From CAYNDB01 sp964395915 (GTDB lineage Bacteria > Nitrospinota_A > UBA7883 > JAJRTC01): 31,674 nucleotides of DNA. Position 1 is the stretch's first letter. The number at the start of each line of letters is the position of its first letter. This document shows positions 7,988-16,117 of this stretch, piece after piece. The notes under the pieces are model-generated. The model searched no databases. It saw only the letters and a program-made list of their open reading frames with translations, and was not told where the DNA came from. The position numbers were made by a program, and so were the translations under genes. The DNA is taken from assembly GCA_964395915.1 (NCBI GenBank), contig CAYNDB010000013.1:1-31674 (forward strand), in the 5' to 3' direction.

Positions 7988-9358
7988 TCAGTACGCCGAC
8001 GTCTTACTGCCTGTAAACTCCGGATAGGCTTCCATACCATGCTCTCCCAAGTCAAGCCCTTCGTGCTCTTCTTCGGAACTTACACGTAAACCCATCACAG
8101 CCTTAATAATAAGCCATAATGTGGCGCTAACTACTACCACAAAGGCCCCGATCGATAAAATTCCGATGACCTGGGTTACAAGCTGTCCAGCGCCTCCTCC
8201 ATAGAAAAGGCCGGATTCTGTATTGAAAAACCCAACAGCCAGGGTGCCCCATGTTCCGTTCACCAAGTGCACGGATAAGGCCCCCACCGGATCGTCAATC
8301 TTGATTTTATCGAAAAACAGCACAGAGTACACCACGATTACGCCTGCGATCGCGCCTATGACAACAGCGCCGAACACGCTTACGCCATCACAGCCTGCGG
8401 TTATGCCCACAAGGCCGGCCAACCCGCCGTTTAACGCCATCGAAATATCAGGTTTACCCAACCTTAAGTAGGTCGCAAACGTAGCGGCTATTACACCCGC
8501 CGCTGCGGCCATATTAGTAGTCACAGTAATATGCGCTATAGGGCCCGCGTCCGCGGCAAGCTGTGAGCCAGGGTTAAACCCGAACCATCCAAGCCACAGA
8601 ATAAACATGCCAAGCGTCGCCAGGGACATGCTGTGACCGGGCATCGGCTTCATCCCGGCATCGGTATACCTGCCAAGACGTGGCCCAAGAATTATAGCGC
8701 CAGTCAACGCGGCCCAGCCGCCGACTGCGTGAACTATTGTAGACCCGGCGAAATCAGCGAATCCAAGCTCGGCAAGCCAACCGCCGCCCCATGTCCAATG
8801 GCCGGACACAGGATATATTATGGCGACAAGCAGGAACGAGAATACGAAGAACGACGGATACTTGATCCTCTCCGCCACTGCGCCGGAAACGATCGTGGCC
8901 GCCGTGGCCGCAAATACCAGCTGAAAGAAAAAAGACGCAAGTTTCGGCACTTCCCCTTCATTACCGGGGACACTCAGGAAAAAGTCGTTCAGCCCGATGA
9001 AGCTTGTTCCTTCACCATACATAAAGCCCCAGCCCACTATCCAGTAGCTTAATGAAGCCATGGCGAAAACTATGACGTTTTTCGAAAGAATGTTGACCGT
9101 GTTCTTGGCCCGGCACAGGCCGGATTCCAGCATGGCGAACCCTGTGTTCATGAAGAACACCAACATACCTGCTATCAGCAGCCACATAGTGTCCGCTATT
9201 ATTTTCAGCTCAGCGTTTGTAGGAGGCTTGACCTCTTCTTCGGCGAATGCCAGGTCTGGAACGATATTCATAACCAACCAGGCCAAGGCTACAAAAAACA
9301 GTGAAAAGCCCACGCCCTTCATATCGACGTTCCATCGCCCCAACTTTAAGTTTCTCAT
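7988..9358 (-). CDS. amtB: ammonium transporter Amt/AmtB
   Basis: A 456-residue inner-membrane ammonium channel. A hydrophobic N-terminal segment (about 16-39, ending AFA-EEE) looks like a signal peptide, as in E. coli AmtB, followed by the eleven-helix core beginning near residue 54. The twin pore histidines are visible as H210 (STIVHAVGG) and H364 (SVHLVNGTWG); GHWTWGGGWLAELGF is also characteristic. The C-terminal cytosolic tail, which contacts P-II proteins, begins after about 420. The ATG overlaps the stop of the P-II gene by four bases (ATGA, 9355-9358), so the sensor and channel are translationally coupled. Start choice rests on that overlap and GAGAGGGGAG upstream. Confidence 0.96.
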   Translation of the reverse strand: MRNLKLGRWNVDMKGVGFSLFFVALAWLVMNIVPDLAFAEEEVKPPTNAELKIIADTMWLLIAGMLVFFMNTGFAMLESGLCRAKNTVNILSKNVIVFAMASLSYWIVGWGFMYGEGTSFIGLNDFFLSVPGNEGEVPKLASFFFQLVFAATAATIVSGAVAERIKYPSFFVFSFLLVAIIYPVSGHWTWGGGWLAELGFADFAGSTIVHAVGGWAALTGAIILGPRLGRYTDAGMKPMPGHSMSLATLGMFILWLGWFGFNPGSQLAADAGPIAHITVTTNMAAAAGVIAATFATYLRLGKPDISMALNGGLAGLVGITAGCDGVSVFGAVVIGAIAGVIVVYSVLFFDKIKIDDPVGALSVHLVNGTWGTLAVGFFNTESGLFYGGGAGQLVTQVIGILSIGAFVVVVSATLWLIIKAVMGLRVSSEEEHEGLDLGEHGMEAYPEFTGSKTSAY

Positions 9359-9693
9359 ATCGCTTCCACTCCCCTCTCTCCGGTACGTATACGAATAACT
9401 TCCTCGACCGGAGAAACGAAAATTTTACCATCGCCGATTTTGCCCATTGAAGCGGTTTTGACAATCGCTTCAACAGACTTTTCAACCATGTCATCGTCCA
9501 TAACAATCTCTATTTTTATCTTCGGCAGAAAATCAACAGTATACTCAGCCCCACGATAAAGCTCCGTGTGGCCTTTCTGCCTCCCGAAACCTTTAATCTC
9601 GGTGACCGTGAGCCCGTTGGCTCCTATGCCTATCAAAGCTTCTTTTACTTCCTCAAGCTTGAAAGGCTTAATTATCGCCTCTATTTTTTTCAT
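9355..9693 (-). CDS. glnB: P-II nitrogen regulatory protein (GlnB/GlnK)
   Basis: A 112-residue P-II signal protein, the standard length. It starts MKKIEAIIKPFKLEEVKEAL, and the T-loop holds Tyr51 in YRGAEYTVDFLPK, the uridylylation site; the B-loop region reads GKIGDGKIFVSPVEEVIRIRTGERG. P-II trimers sense 2-oxoglutarate, ATP/ADP and (through uridylylation) glutamine. Linkage to amtB is the classic arrangement for GlnK, which plugs the channel when nitrogen is ample; by context GlnK is the likelier name, but sequence alone does not separate GlnB from GlnK. It is preceded by 81 bases of spacer after the outer-membrane protein gene. Confidence 0.95.
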   Translation of the reverse strand: MKKIEAIIKPFKLEEVKEALIGIGANGLTVTEIKGFGRQKGHTELYRGAEYTVDFLPKIKIEIVMDDDMVEKSVEAIVKTASMGKIGDGKIFVSPVEEVIRIRTGERGVEAI

Positions 9694-9774
9694 TTTTCAC
9701 ATTCCACCAATAGGTTCAATAATATCCCGGCCGCTTTGTTCAAGAATAAAGAGACCTGGAATCAGTTTCACAGT

Positions 9775-10515
9775 TTATAAATTGACATCCAGCTGGAATG
9801 TCATCGTATTGGCGTTATCATCAATTCCATCGTTGTTCAGGTCTGTTTCCAGAAAAACGTCGTAACCCAATATAATGCTCGCGCTGTCGGACAGAGCGTA
9901 GGAGACACCGAAGCTCACGGCGCTCCAGACATTATTGCCACCCTGATAGTCAATCGCCGCCCAGAACTTGTCGCTTAATTGCTTGTCCCATGAGGCCAGC
10001 AAACCGGAATTATCCTTTTCTCCGTTTTTATCCACCAGCAATTTATCGTTGCCTGTGTAATATCCGATTGTGAACCTTCCAATCTCTCCGAAAGTCTTCG
10101 CCACCAAACCATAAATAAGGTTGGAATCAGTTGAATCTTTCTTTGTGCCAAAGCCATATCCACCCAAGGCCAACGATGGAGACCAGCCGCCCAGGGCTCC
10201 CTCGGACACACCTATTTTGGCGTTAAAAAATAGTGGATCGTCTGAAGCTTCCATCATATCGACGCCGATCTCTATTCCCCATACATCGGAAGGAACCACT
10301 CCAACGGTCAGACCGTATGTAGTCGGGAAAGTACGGCCTCCATCGGCCCCCTTTTTACCTACCGTGTTGTAGTTATCCACCCCAAGATGGGCTACGCCAA
10401 ATCCCTGAATGTCTGTGGACGGTATCCAGATTTGTGTTGATGGCGTAGCAAACACGACAGAAGCTTGCGCCAAAATAAAGGCCATCATTGCTGTAATTAA
10501 ACCTATCTTTCGCAT
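9775..10515 (-). CDS. putative outer-membrane beta-barrel protein (porin-like)
   Basis: A 246-residue exported protein. A signal peptide is clear: MRKIG, a hydrophobic run, then cleavage expected after VFA at residue 23. The mature part is rich in Gly, Tyr and alternating polar/hydrophobic residues (for example GRFTIGYYTGNDKLLVD, KFWAAIDYQGGNNVWSAVSF), ending with a short strand FQLDVNL, as in outer-membrane barrels. It resembles the TorF-type putative porins; I am not certain of the family. An acidic DLNNDGIDDN segment near 226-235 looks like a calcium-binding loop. It is the first gene of the leftward unit with the P-II gene and amtB, which suggests a role in ammonium or nitrogen-compound entry across the outer membrane (inference). 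GAGGAG lies before the ATG. Confidence 0.75.
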   Translation of the reverse strand: MRKIGLITAMMAFILAQASVVFATPSTQIWIPSTDIQGFGVAHLGVDNYNTVGKKGADGGRTFPTTYGLTVGVVPSDVWGIEIGVDMMEASDDPLFFNAKIGVSEGALGGWSPSLALGGYGFGTKKDSTDSNLIYGLVAKTFGEIGRFTIGYYTGNDKLLVDKNGEKDNSGLLASWDKQLSDKFWAAIDYQGGNNVWSAVSFGVSYALSDSASIILGYDVFLETDLNNDGIDDNANTMTFQLDVNL

Positions 10516-10596
10516 TATCTTTTCTCCTCTTTGAGGGGTTTAGTTTTTTATGGCTTTAGACTCCCTCAACGCCCAAGCCACAATTACTGAAATAAC

Positions 10597-10649
10597 GATT
10601 TGTCTGCCAACGAGATCCCGGAATAGTGATTTGCCTACTACGAGATCCC
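10597..10649. repeat. degenerate ~22-bp direct repeat
   Basis: GATTTGTCTGCCAACGAGAT(CCC) at 10597-10619 and GATTTGCCTACTACGAGATC(CC) at 10628-10649 are copies with a few differences, 31 bases apart start to start. They lie 80-135 bases upstream of the porin-like gene start, where paired regulator sites could sit. No regulator is recognised. Confidence 0.55.
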
Positions 10650-10846
10650 TTTCCCAAATAACAAAAATGAAATTGCGCAAAAGAAGGAAGGCTGTGCACT
10701 AGCCCTCTATGGCAACTTCCCCTAGTACATCTACTCGACCAAGAAAGCAAAGGTAGCGCCATTAATACCCCTGCCGTGACAATACAAGTAACATATTGTT
10801 TATATGAGTGTTCTCTATGGGCTTCGATTTAAAACCATACCTTTGC

Positions 10847-10898
10847 AGCGCCCGCATATTGTGCAGATGACATACAAGGCGCCTATTTTACGGGCGCT
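10847..10898. repeat. 8-bp inverted repeat enclosing a small palindrome
   Basis: AGCGCCCG (10847-10854) pairs perfectly with CGGGCGCT (10891-10898). The 36-base interior contains GGCGCC (10878-10883) and a short TTGT/ACAA pairing, so a multi-branched fold is possible. It has no U-run and no flanking gene within 140 bases, so it is not an obvious terminator. Confidence 0.45.
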
Positions 10899-11042
10899 AA
10901 TTTACACTAAAGTGGAAAAGTCCGGGGGGGGGGGTAAGTTAAGGGGGTCTCTTATAATTGTTTTCTTAGCGATAATAAAGACGCCCACAACATGGAGAAA
11001 AACAGAGAACCTGAATCGCTCCGATAAGCGCGGCAGTTTGCG

Positions 11043-11828
11043 TTAAAGCATATCCTCATCCACGAAGGAATAATATTTATCGTCCCCGATAATAATATGA
11101 TCTACAACCTCGACACTTATTAACTTTCCGGCTTCCTTAAGCCTGCGCGTAAGGCTTATATCGTCCTTGCTAGGCGCCGGATCGCCGCTTGGATGGTTAT
11201 GAAGAAGTATTACACCGTGAGCCATCTCGCGCACTGCGGGGCTGAAAACTTCCCTTGGGCTGACGATGGCGGCCGCAAGAGCGCCTTCAGATATTGTAAT
11301 TGTTTTGATGATTTTATTTTTCGTATCCAGAATCGCCGTTTTAAATATCTCTTTCCTCAAGCTTTTCATCTGCGGCATGAAGATATTGGCGACATCCCAG
11401 CTTTTCTCTATTACCTGATATTTGCGTTTTGACAAAGTTGAAGAGACCCGCTTGCCAAGCTCCATGGCGGCCTTGATAATAGCCGCTTTATGCATACAAA
11501 AGCCCTCCACCATGCTGATCTCTTTTGCAGAAGCGTAGTCGAGACCGTGAATATCGTCAAAAGCGTTTATCAGTTTTCTGGAGTCGTCTACAGCGCTCCT
11601 GTCTGAAAATCCACAACATAACAAAATGGCCAGTAACTCCGAATCGGAGAGATGGGATATGCTATGTGAGGCGAGCTTCTCCACGCACTTGTCACACTTA
11701 CCGCACTCCGCGCACTTGTCGCACTCACTGCCTATCGCTAATGAACAATTAAGGTTAACCGGGTTTTCCAAAATAACCTCGTTTCTGGTTTCACCGATTT
11801 TTTCTGAAATGTTGGAATAATTTGCCAT
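11043..11828 (-). CDS. divergent RadC paralogue with N-terminal CxxC ladder
   Basis: A 261-residue RadC-family protein, a paralogue of the one at 3322-4023. The JAMM domain is intact, with HNHPSGDPAPSKDD (210-223) and the preceding SPREVFSPAVREMAHGVILLH. Two regions differ. The usual RPREKL opening is replaced by about 50 residues with five cysteines at exact three-residue spacing (C36, C39, C42, C45, C48), plus C28, like a metal or Fe-S ligand set. The helix-hairpin-helix turn is degraded: VEGFCMHKA instead of a GIG-type turn. The start ATG 11826-11828 has only a weak ribosome site. It stands alone, with gene-free DNA on both sides. Whether the cysteines bind metal is unknown. Confidence 0.88.
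   Translation of the reverse strand: MANYSNISEKIGETRNEVILENPVNLNCSLAIGSECDKCAECGKCDKCVEKLASHSISHLSDSELLAILLCCGFSDRSAVDDSRKLINAFDDIHGLDYASAKEISMVEGFCMHKAAIIKAAMELGKRVSSTLSKRKYQVIEKSWDVANIFMPQMKSLRKEIFKTAILDTKNKIIKTITISEGALAAAIVSPREVFSPAVREMAHGVILLHNHPSGDPAPSKDDISLTRRLKEAGKLISVEVVDHIIIGDDKYYSFVDEDML
11685..11723 (-). repeat. 9-nucleotide in-frame tandem repeat encoding the Cys ladder
   Basis: The codons for C36 to C48 form repeats of TGYGNNRAG-type units (for example TGCGACAAG, TGCGCGGAG, TGCGGTAAG, TGTGACAAG), so the CxxC ladder arose or varies by short tandem duplication. Copy number could change by slippage without breaking frame. Confidence 0.7.
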
Positions 11829-12051
11829 GATTCCAAATATTTACTATCAAGCTGTAGTTCACACTGGTAAATATACAATAACAAGCTTTAGATTTGCCGA
11901 TATTGTATAATATTATTACTTATATGTGAATTAAAATTTTCGCTTTATCCACAAGTAATGCAATGCTTTCCAGCGCCAAAAGTTCAATAATGTCTCTGTA
12001 ATAACTTCAGATTCAAAATTAACATGGAGCCTCTGGCAGGTTGGGAAAGTT

Positions 12052-13119
12052 TTATCCGGCTTTAACGGGTGAAGATTTTTTGCACAGCGTGGCAATAAGA
12101 TCGCTTAAAACGACTTGTGGCGGAGCGCCCGCCTGCATCATATTCATCGCCGCTTTCAGGACTTTTCTTTGTCCCTCCACAAACGATGACATATCCCATC
12201 TTTTTGCGTTTTCCCATGGGCCTCTCAACACAAACTGCGGCCCGCCAATAAATGAAACGAACGTGTCGAAGCGCCCGCCACTATCGCGGCATTCTTTTGC
12301 CGACGCCAAAAGCATTATCTCCGTCGCCAGCAATTTTAAAATCATCTGCGGCGGCTGATTGTTGTTCAGCAGGTTTGAAAGCGCGGAAAAGGCTTTCTCC
12401 CTCTCCTTTGCCCGGACAGCGTTTATGAGATCCCATACGCTATCCATCCTATGGCTCACTACGGTAGATTCAACGGTTGCCACTGTAACCTCTTTCTCAT
12501 CGCCGACATACGCCGCAAGTTTTTCTATCTCGCCATCCAGTTTTGTAAGGTCGCCGTCCGTAAACTCCACCAACACCTCAATAGCGGATTTTTCGACGAT
12601 AAGCCCTTTGGAACGAAAGCGCGTCTCAACCCATTTGTTCAATTCCGCGCCACTTGGCGGCGTAAACCGAACCACCGTTCCATTCTCCTTGACTGCGGTA
12701 ACAAGAGCGGATTTGTCAAAAGATTTCAGCGCGCGATTATCCCCTTTACCGGTGTCGACAGTAATGACAAGCGTAGATTCCGGGTTAGGATTTTCCACAT
12801 ATGCTACAAGCGTCCCTTCGCTCTTTTTATCGATTTTTCCAAGGGGACCTATCCAGGCCAACTTGCCGCCGCCGAACATCGACACGGTGTTTAGCTGGGA
12901 GATCACCTCGTTTGCTGTAACCTCTTCTGTTCCGTTTCCAAGTTTATGGTATCGGAAGTAGCTATCCTTGTCTGAAGATTCCAGAAGCTTTTCCTTAAGC
13001 TTCAAAGCCGCGTCCGACACACGCTTTGGCTCCGAACCGTAAAAAAGATAGACCTTATCCCTGGCAAATTTGTCGCCAGCCAGGATTTTAGCAAAATCTT
13101 TCGCCTGTTTTTGCGGCAT
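12052..13119 (-). CDS. holA: DNA polymerase III delta subunit
   Basis: A 355-residue clamp-loader delta subunit, which opens the sliding clamp during replication. The N-terminus has the family pattern KVYLFYGSEPKRVSDAALKLKEKLL, followed by VISQLNTVSMFGGGKLAWIG and later VEFTDGDLTKLDGEIEKLAAYV and MDSVWDLINAVRAKEREKAF, all in the expected order. The C-terminal collar region reads NNNQPPQMILKLLATEIMLL. The length fits the family (about 330-350). The ribosome site is weak. It lies 27 bases after the metallophosphoesterase gene and may share its transcript. A 220-base spacer with no gene separates it from radC2. Confidence 0.92.
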   Translation of the reverse strand: MPQKQAKDFAKILAGDKFARDKVYLFYGSEPKRVSDAALKLKEKLLESSDKDSYFRYHKLGNGTEEVTANEVISQLNTVSMFGGGKLAWIGPLGKIDKKSEGTLVAYVENPNPESTLVITVDTGKGDNRALKSFDKSALVTAVKENGTVVRFTPPSGAELNKWVETRFRSKGLIVEKSAIEVLVEFTDGDLTKLDGEIEKLAAYVGDEKEVTVATVESTVVSHRMDSVWDLINAVRAKEREKAFSALSNLLNNNQPPQMILKLLATEIMLLASAKECRDSGGRFDTFVSFIGGPQFVLRGPWENAKRWDMSSFVEGQRKVLKAAMNMMQAGAPPQVVLSDLIATLCKKSSPVKAG

Positions 13120-13146
13120 TTTATAAAATCTTTCTACGCTCCGTCT

Positions 13147-13875
13147 TCATCGCCCAAAAGAAAGCCTGTCTATAAGGTACTGGGGAAGTTTGGCTATCGC
13201 CATCTTTTTCTGCGTCGCCCGGACATCGTAGCGCACTCTGTGAAACTCTACATTACAAGCGACGGAATCGTACATAACCCAGCAAGAATCTTCATTACCA
13301 TCGCGAGATTGCCCTACCGAGCCTACGTTAATCAAATATTTTTTTTCAGTGTCAAGCTTCATAAAGGAGTCGCGATAAATCCCAAGGTCTTCAGCGCTTT
13401 CATACTCTATGATGACAGGCTGGTGTGAATGACCAATAAAGCATATATCCGCTTCAAGGTAGAGATAGTTACCCAAAGCTTCTTTCTGAGACATGATATA
13501 GCGCCACTCTTCAGGATGTTTTGGGGTGGAGTGAGCGACCTGGAACCCGTCGACAATAGCGGAGGCTTCCGTGGTTTTTAAAAAATCAGTGTGTTTTTCA
13601 GTAAGTGTTTCTATCGTCCAATCCAGCGCTTCCCTGGCGAAAGGATTAAAATATTCGGAACTGGTCTTTCCTACAACGGCCCAGTCGTGATTGCCCCCCA
13701 GAGTGAAATCACTCACCTCTAAAAGCCTCTCTACACACTCGTTAGGGTTTGGGCCATATCCTACTATATCTCCAAGAAACAATATCTTATCTGGATTATA
13801 ATTGTCGATATCTTCCAAGACGGCTTCGAAAGCCTCTATATTGGAATGGACATCGGATATAAACGCGTAACGCAT
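13147..13875 (-). CDS. calcineurin-like metallophosphoesterase (YfcE/MJ0936-type)
   Basis: A 242-residue metal-dependent phosphoesterase. The five metal motifs are in place: D8-x-H10 (ISDVHSN), GD at 35-36 (FLGDIVGYGPNP), GNHD at 61-64, H115 (VAHSTP) and GHSH at 148-151. LINVGSVGQSRDG near 187-199 is typical of the small single-domain branch that includes YfcE and archaeal MJ0936, which hydrolyse phosphodiesters in vitro; the physiological substrate is unknown. It is cytosolic by sequence (no signal peptide). It lies between holA and nusB on the same strand, 67 bases after nusB, which looks like a housekeeping run rather than a functional cluster. Confidence 0.87.
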   Translation of the reverse strand: MRYAFISDVHSNIEAFEAVLEDIDNYNPDKILFLGDIVGYGPNPNECVERLLEVSDFTLGGNHDWAVVGKTSSEYFNPFAREALDWTIETLTEKHTDFLKTTEASAIVDGFQVAHSTPKHPEEWRYIMSQKEALGNYLYLEADICFIGHSHQPVIIEYESAEDLGIYRDSFMKLDTEKKYLINVGSVGQSRDGNEDSCWVMYDSVACNVEFHRVRYDVRATQKKMAIAKLPQYLIDRLSFGR

Positions 13876-13942
13876 ATGGCAAACAAATAAAACAGTTATT
13901 TATTATTTAGATTATCACCTGGACGGACATATTTACAATGAT

Positions 13943-14362
13943 TTAAGAACCACTGTCGGCCTTATTTTTCAACGCCTTATCCAGCACACCATTTATGAAA
14001 CCGGCGGATTCCGGTTCGCAATACGCTTTGGCGAGTTCAATGGCTTCATCTATTGACACTTTGGCTGGCGTGGTAATGTCGAACTCCATTTCATAAAGCG
14101 CCATTCGCAAGATTGCGCGCTCCAGATACCCCAGACGGTTTAAATCCCAGTTCTCCGAGAGTTTCTCCAGCTTGGAATCTATTTCCGGCAAGTGGGCAAA
14201 TACGCCAGCGACCAGGGACTGAATGAAACCGCGATCACTATCTCCCTTCAGGTTGTCAGCGCACACTTCGTCGATGAGCTTCGGGTAATCGTTTTCTTTC
14301 AGAAGGTCGGCTTGGTAAAGAACTTTTAAAGCCGCTTCTCGTGACCTATGGCGAGACCCCAC
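13943..14362 (-). CDS. nusB: transcription antitermination factor NusB
   Basis: A 139-residue all-helical NusB. It begins MGSRHRSREAALKVLYQADL, the RxxAR-like N-terminal pattern, and ends with SIDEAIELAKAY and SAGFINGVLDKAL, the conserved C-terminal block. NusB with NusE (S10) binds boxA RNA for rRNA antitermination. It follows ribH with four bases between, the widely conserved ribH-nusB pair. Confidence 0.95.
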   Translation of the reverse strand: MGSRHRSREAALKVLYQADLLKENDYPKLIDEVCADNLKGDSDRGFIQSLVAGVFAHLPEIDSKLEKLSENWDLNRLGYLERAILRMALYEMEFDITTPAKVSIDEAIELAKAYCEPESAGFINGVLDKALKNKADSGS

Positions 14363-14366
14363 CTGG

Positions 14367-14834
14367 TTATAAAAGTTTGTTCAGGTTGATCATTTCAAGA
14401 ACGGAAAGAGCCGCGTCCCAGCCCTTGTTGCCGGACTTTGTTCCGGCCCGTTCTATCGCCTGCTCGATGGTATCCGTGGTAAGCACGCCAAATGACATCG
14501 GCATACCGCTATCCATCATCGCTTGCGCAATGCCTTTGGAAACTTCCGCGGACACATACTGAAAATGCGGTGTGGCTCCACGTATGACACATCCCAGGCA
14601 AATTATCGCACCGTATTTTTTTTTCGATTTCTCCGCAAGTTTTTTCGCCACAAGCGGAATCTCGAAAGCTCCAGGAGCTTTGTATACGTCTATATCCTTA
14701 TCCTTAACACCGTGTCTTTGCAGACAGTCGATAGCGCCATCCAAAAGCTTTCCGGTTATAAAATCGTTAAAACGGCTTACAACAATCGCTATTTTTGCGC
14801 CGGAGCCGTCCAGCGATCCTTCAATGATATTCAC
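14367..14834 (-). CDS. ribH: 6,7-dimethyl-8-ribityllumazine synthase
   Basis: A 155-residue lumazine synthase that condenses the RibA/RibD product with 3,4-dihydroxy-2-butanone 4-phosphate, forming the penultimate riboflavin intermediate. Clear motifs are IVVSRFNDFITGKLL, YKAPGAFEIPLVAKKL, CLGCVIRGATPHFQYV (with the active-site His) and FGVLTTDTIEQAIERAGTK. It lies between ribBA (24 bases upstream) and nusB (four bases downstream). Confidence 0.96.
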   Translation of the reverse strand: MNIIEGSLDGSGAKIAIVVSRFNDFITGKLLDGAIDCLQRHGVKDKDIDVYKAPGAFEIPLVAKKLAEKSKKKYGAIICLGCVIRGATPHFQYVSAEVSKGIAQAMMDSGMPMSFGVLTTDTIEQAIERAGTKSGNKGWDAALSVLEMINLNKLL

Positions 14835-14858
14835 GATTTATCTGTTCCTCCTGGCGGG

Positions 14859-16100
14859 TCAAACATCGTTTGTCTTCTTTTTTATATCAAGCATATGCCC
14901 AAGCTTCGCTTGCTTGGCTTTTAGATATCGCAAGTTGCTATCCTTAGGGGCACATATGGCGGGAACTCTCCCTACGACATGAAGACCATATCCATCAAGC
15001 CCCACGATCTTTCGTGGATTATTGGTAATTAGCCTTATCTGGTGCAGACCAAGGTCTCTTAAAATCTGCGCGCCCAAGCCATAGTCCCGCAAGTCCGCCT
15101 TGAATCCAAGCTTATGGTTTGCCTGAACGGTGTCCGCGCCTTCATCTTGCAACGCATACGCTTTTAACTTGTTGATGAGCCCTATGCCACGACCTTCCTG
15201 AAACAGGTAAAGCAACGCGCCACGGCCTTCATCGGATATTATTTTCATGGCCATGTCGAGCTGCTCACCGCAATCGCAACGTTCCGACCCGAAAACATCG
15301 CCCGTAAGGCACTGGGAATGCACACGAACCAGACACGGCTCATGTTTTCCTATATCTCCCATCGTAAGAGCCATATGTATTTCGTCATTCACAGTGTTCT
15401 CGTACGCAATGGCGTTGAACACACCATACCTCGTCGGGATTTTTGTCTCTGCGGCGCGGCGAACAAATTGTTCGTTTCTAAGCCTGTGCTCCACTATATC
15501 CTTGACGGTAATCATCTTAAGCCCGTGACGTTCCGCAAACTCCTTTAACTGCGGCACACGCGACATGGTCCCGTCTTCGTTCATTACTTCGCAGATTACT
15601 GCGGCAGGGTATAGCTCCGCTATCTTGCAAAGGTCGACAGAGCCTTCAGTCTGCCCGACACGCACAAGTGTGCCACCCTCACGCGACCTTAAAGGAAACA
15701 CATGCCCCGGTCTCGCTAGGTCTTTGGCCGTTTTAGTCAGGTCGATCGCGGTTTTGATTGTCGTACATCTATCCGCTGCGGATATACCTGTCGTAACACC
15801 CTCACGGGCCTCGATCGAAACTGTAAAGCCTGTGCCGAAGGATGAAGTGTTGTCCGAGACCATAGGTGGCAGGTCAAGCTCGTCGCACCTCTGCGGGGTC
15901 ATGGCCAGGCATATAAGCCCACGCCCCTCACGAGCCATGAAATTTACCGCTTCCGGTGTCACATACTCCGCCGCAAGAACAAGATCGCCTTCGTTTTCCC
16001 TATCCTCGTCGTCGATCATTATGACCATGCGACCGGAACGTAAATCTTCTACGGCTTCCTCTATTGTATTGAATCTTCGTGTATTATCTTTTTCTTCCAT
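14859..16100 (-). CDS. ribBA: bifunctional DHBP synthase / GTP cyclohydrolase II
   Basis: About 413 residues, a fusion of two riboflavin entry enzymes. The N-terminal half is 3,4-dihydroxy-2-butanone 4-phosphate synthase: DDEDRENEGDLVLAAE near 30-45 and RPGHVFPLRSREGG near 130-143. The C-terminal half is GTP cyclohydrolase II: VHSQCLTGDVFGSERCDCG near 260-278 supplies the three zinc cysteines, and FQEGRGIGLINKLKAYALQD follows. ATG 16098-16100 is taken as start, with AGGAAT a short distance upstream; an in-frame GTG one codon earlier is possible. It follows ribE by 17 bases. Both halves look intact. Confidence 0.95.
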   Translation of the reverse strand: MEEKDNTRRFNTIEEAVEDLRSGRMVIMIDDEDRENEGDLVLAAEYVTPEAVNFMAREGRGLICLAMTPQRCDELDLPPMVSDNTSSFGTGFTVSIEAREGVTTGISAADRCTTIKTAIDLTKTAKDLARPGHVFPLRSREGGTLVRVGQTEGSVDLCKIAELYPAAVICEVMNEDGTMSRVPQLKEFAERHGLKMITVKDIVEHRLRNEQFVRRAAETKIPTRYGVFNAIAYENTVNDEIHMALTMGDIGKHEPCLVRVHSQCLTGDVFGSERCDCGEQLDMAMKIISDEGRGALLYLFQEGRGIGLINKLKAYALQDEGADTVQANHKLGFKADLRDYGLGAQILRDLGLHQIRLITNNPRKIVGLDGYGLHVVGRVPAICAPKDSNLRYLKAKQAKLGHMLDIKKKTNDV

Positions 16101-16117
16101 CACTGTTAAACGTATTC

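Larger units (their letters stand above)
10516..11042. other. gene-free stretch of 527 bases with several repeats
   Basis: No ORF here is convincing. It holds: a 7-bp inverted repeat TTGAGGG/CCCTCAA (10531-10537, 10563-10569) next to the ribosome site of the porin-like gene; a degenerate direct repeat (10597-10649); a GGCTGTGCACTAGCC near-palindrome (10690-10704); an AGCGCCCG/CGGGCGCT inverted repeat (10847-10898); and a run of eleven G (10924-10934). The promoter of the porin/P-II/amtB unit should lie in its left part, but no strong element was identified. Confidence 0.6.

Noticed and set aside
10516..10704. Sigma-54 promoter before the porin/P-II/amtB unit
   Set aside because: Several GG-N10-GC matches occur, but all lack the TGGCAC and TTGC context; not better than chance.
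10804..11046. 80-codon plus-strand frame in the gene-free region
   Set aside because: No ribosome site, reads through the G11 tract as poly-Gly, and overlaps the end of radC2.
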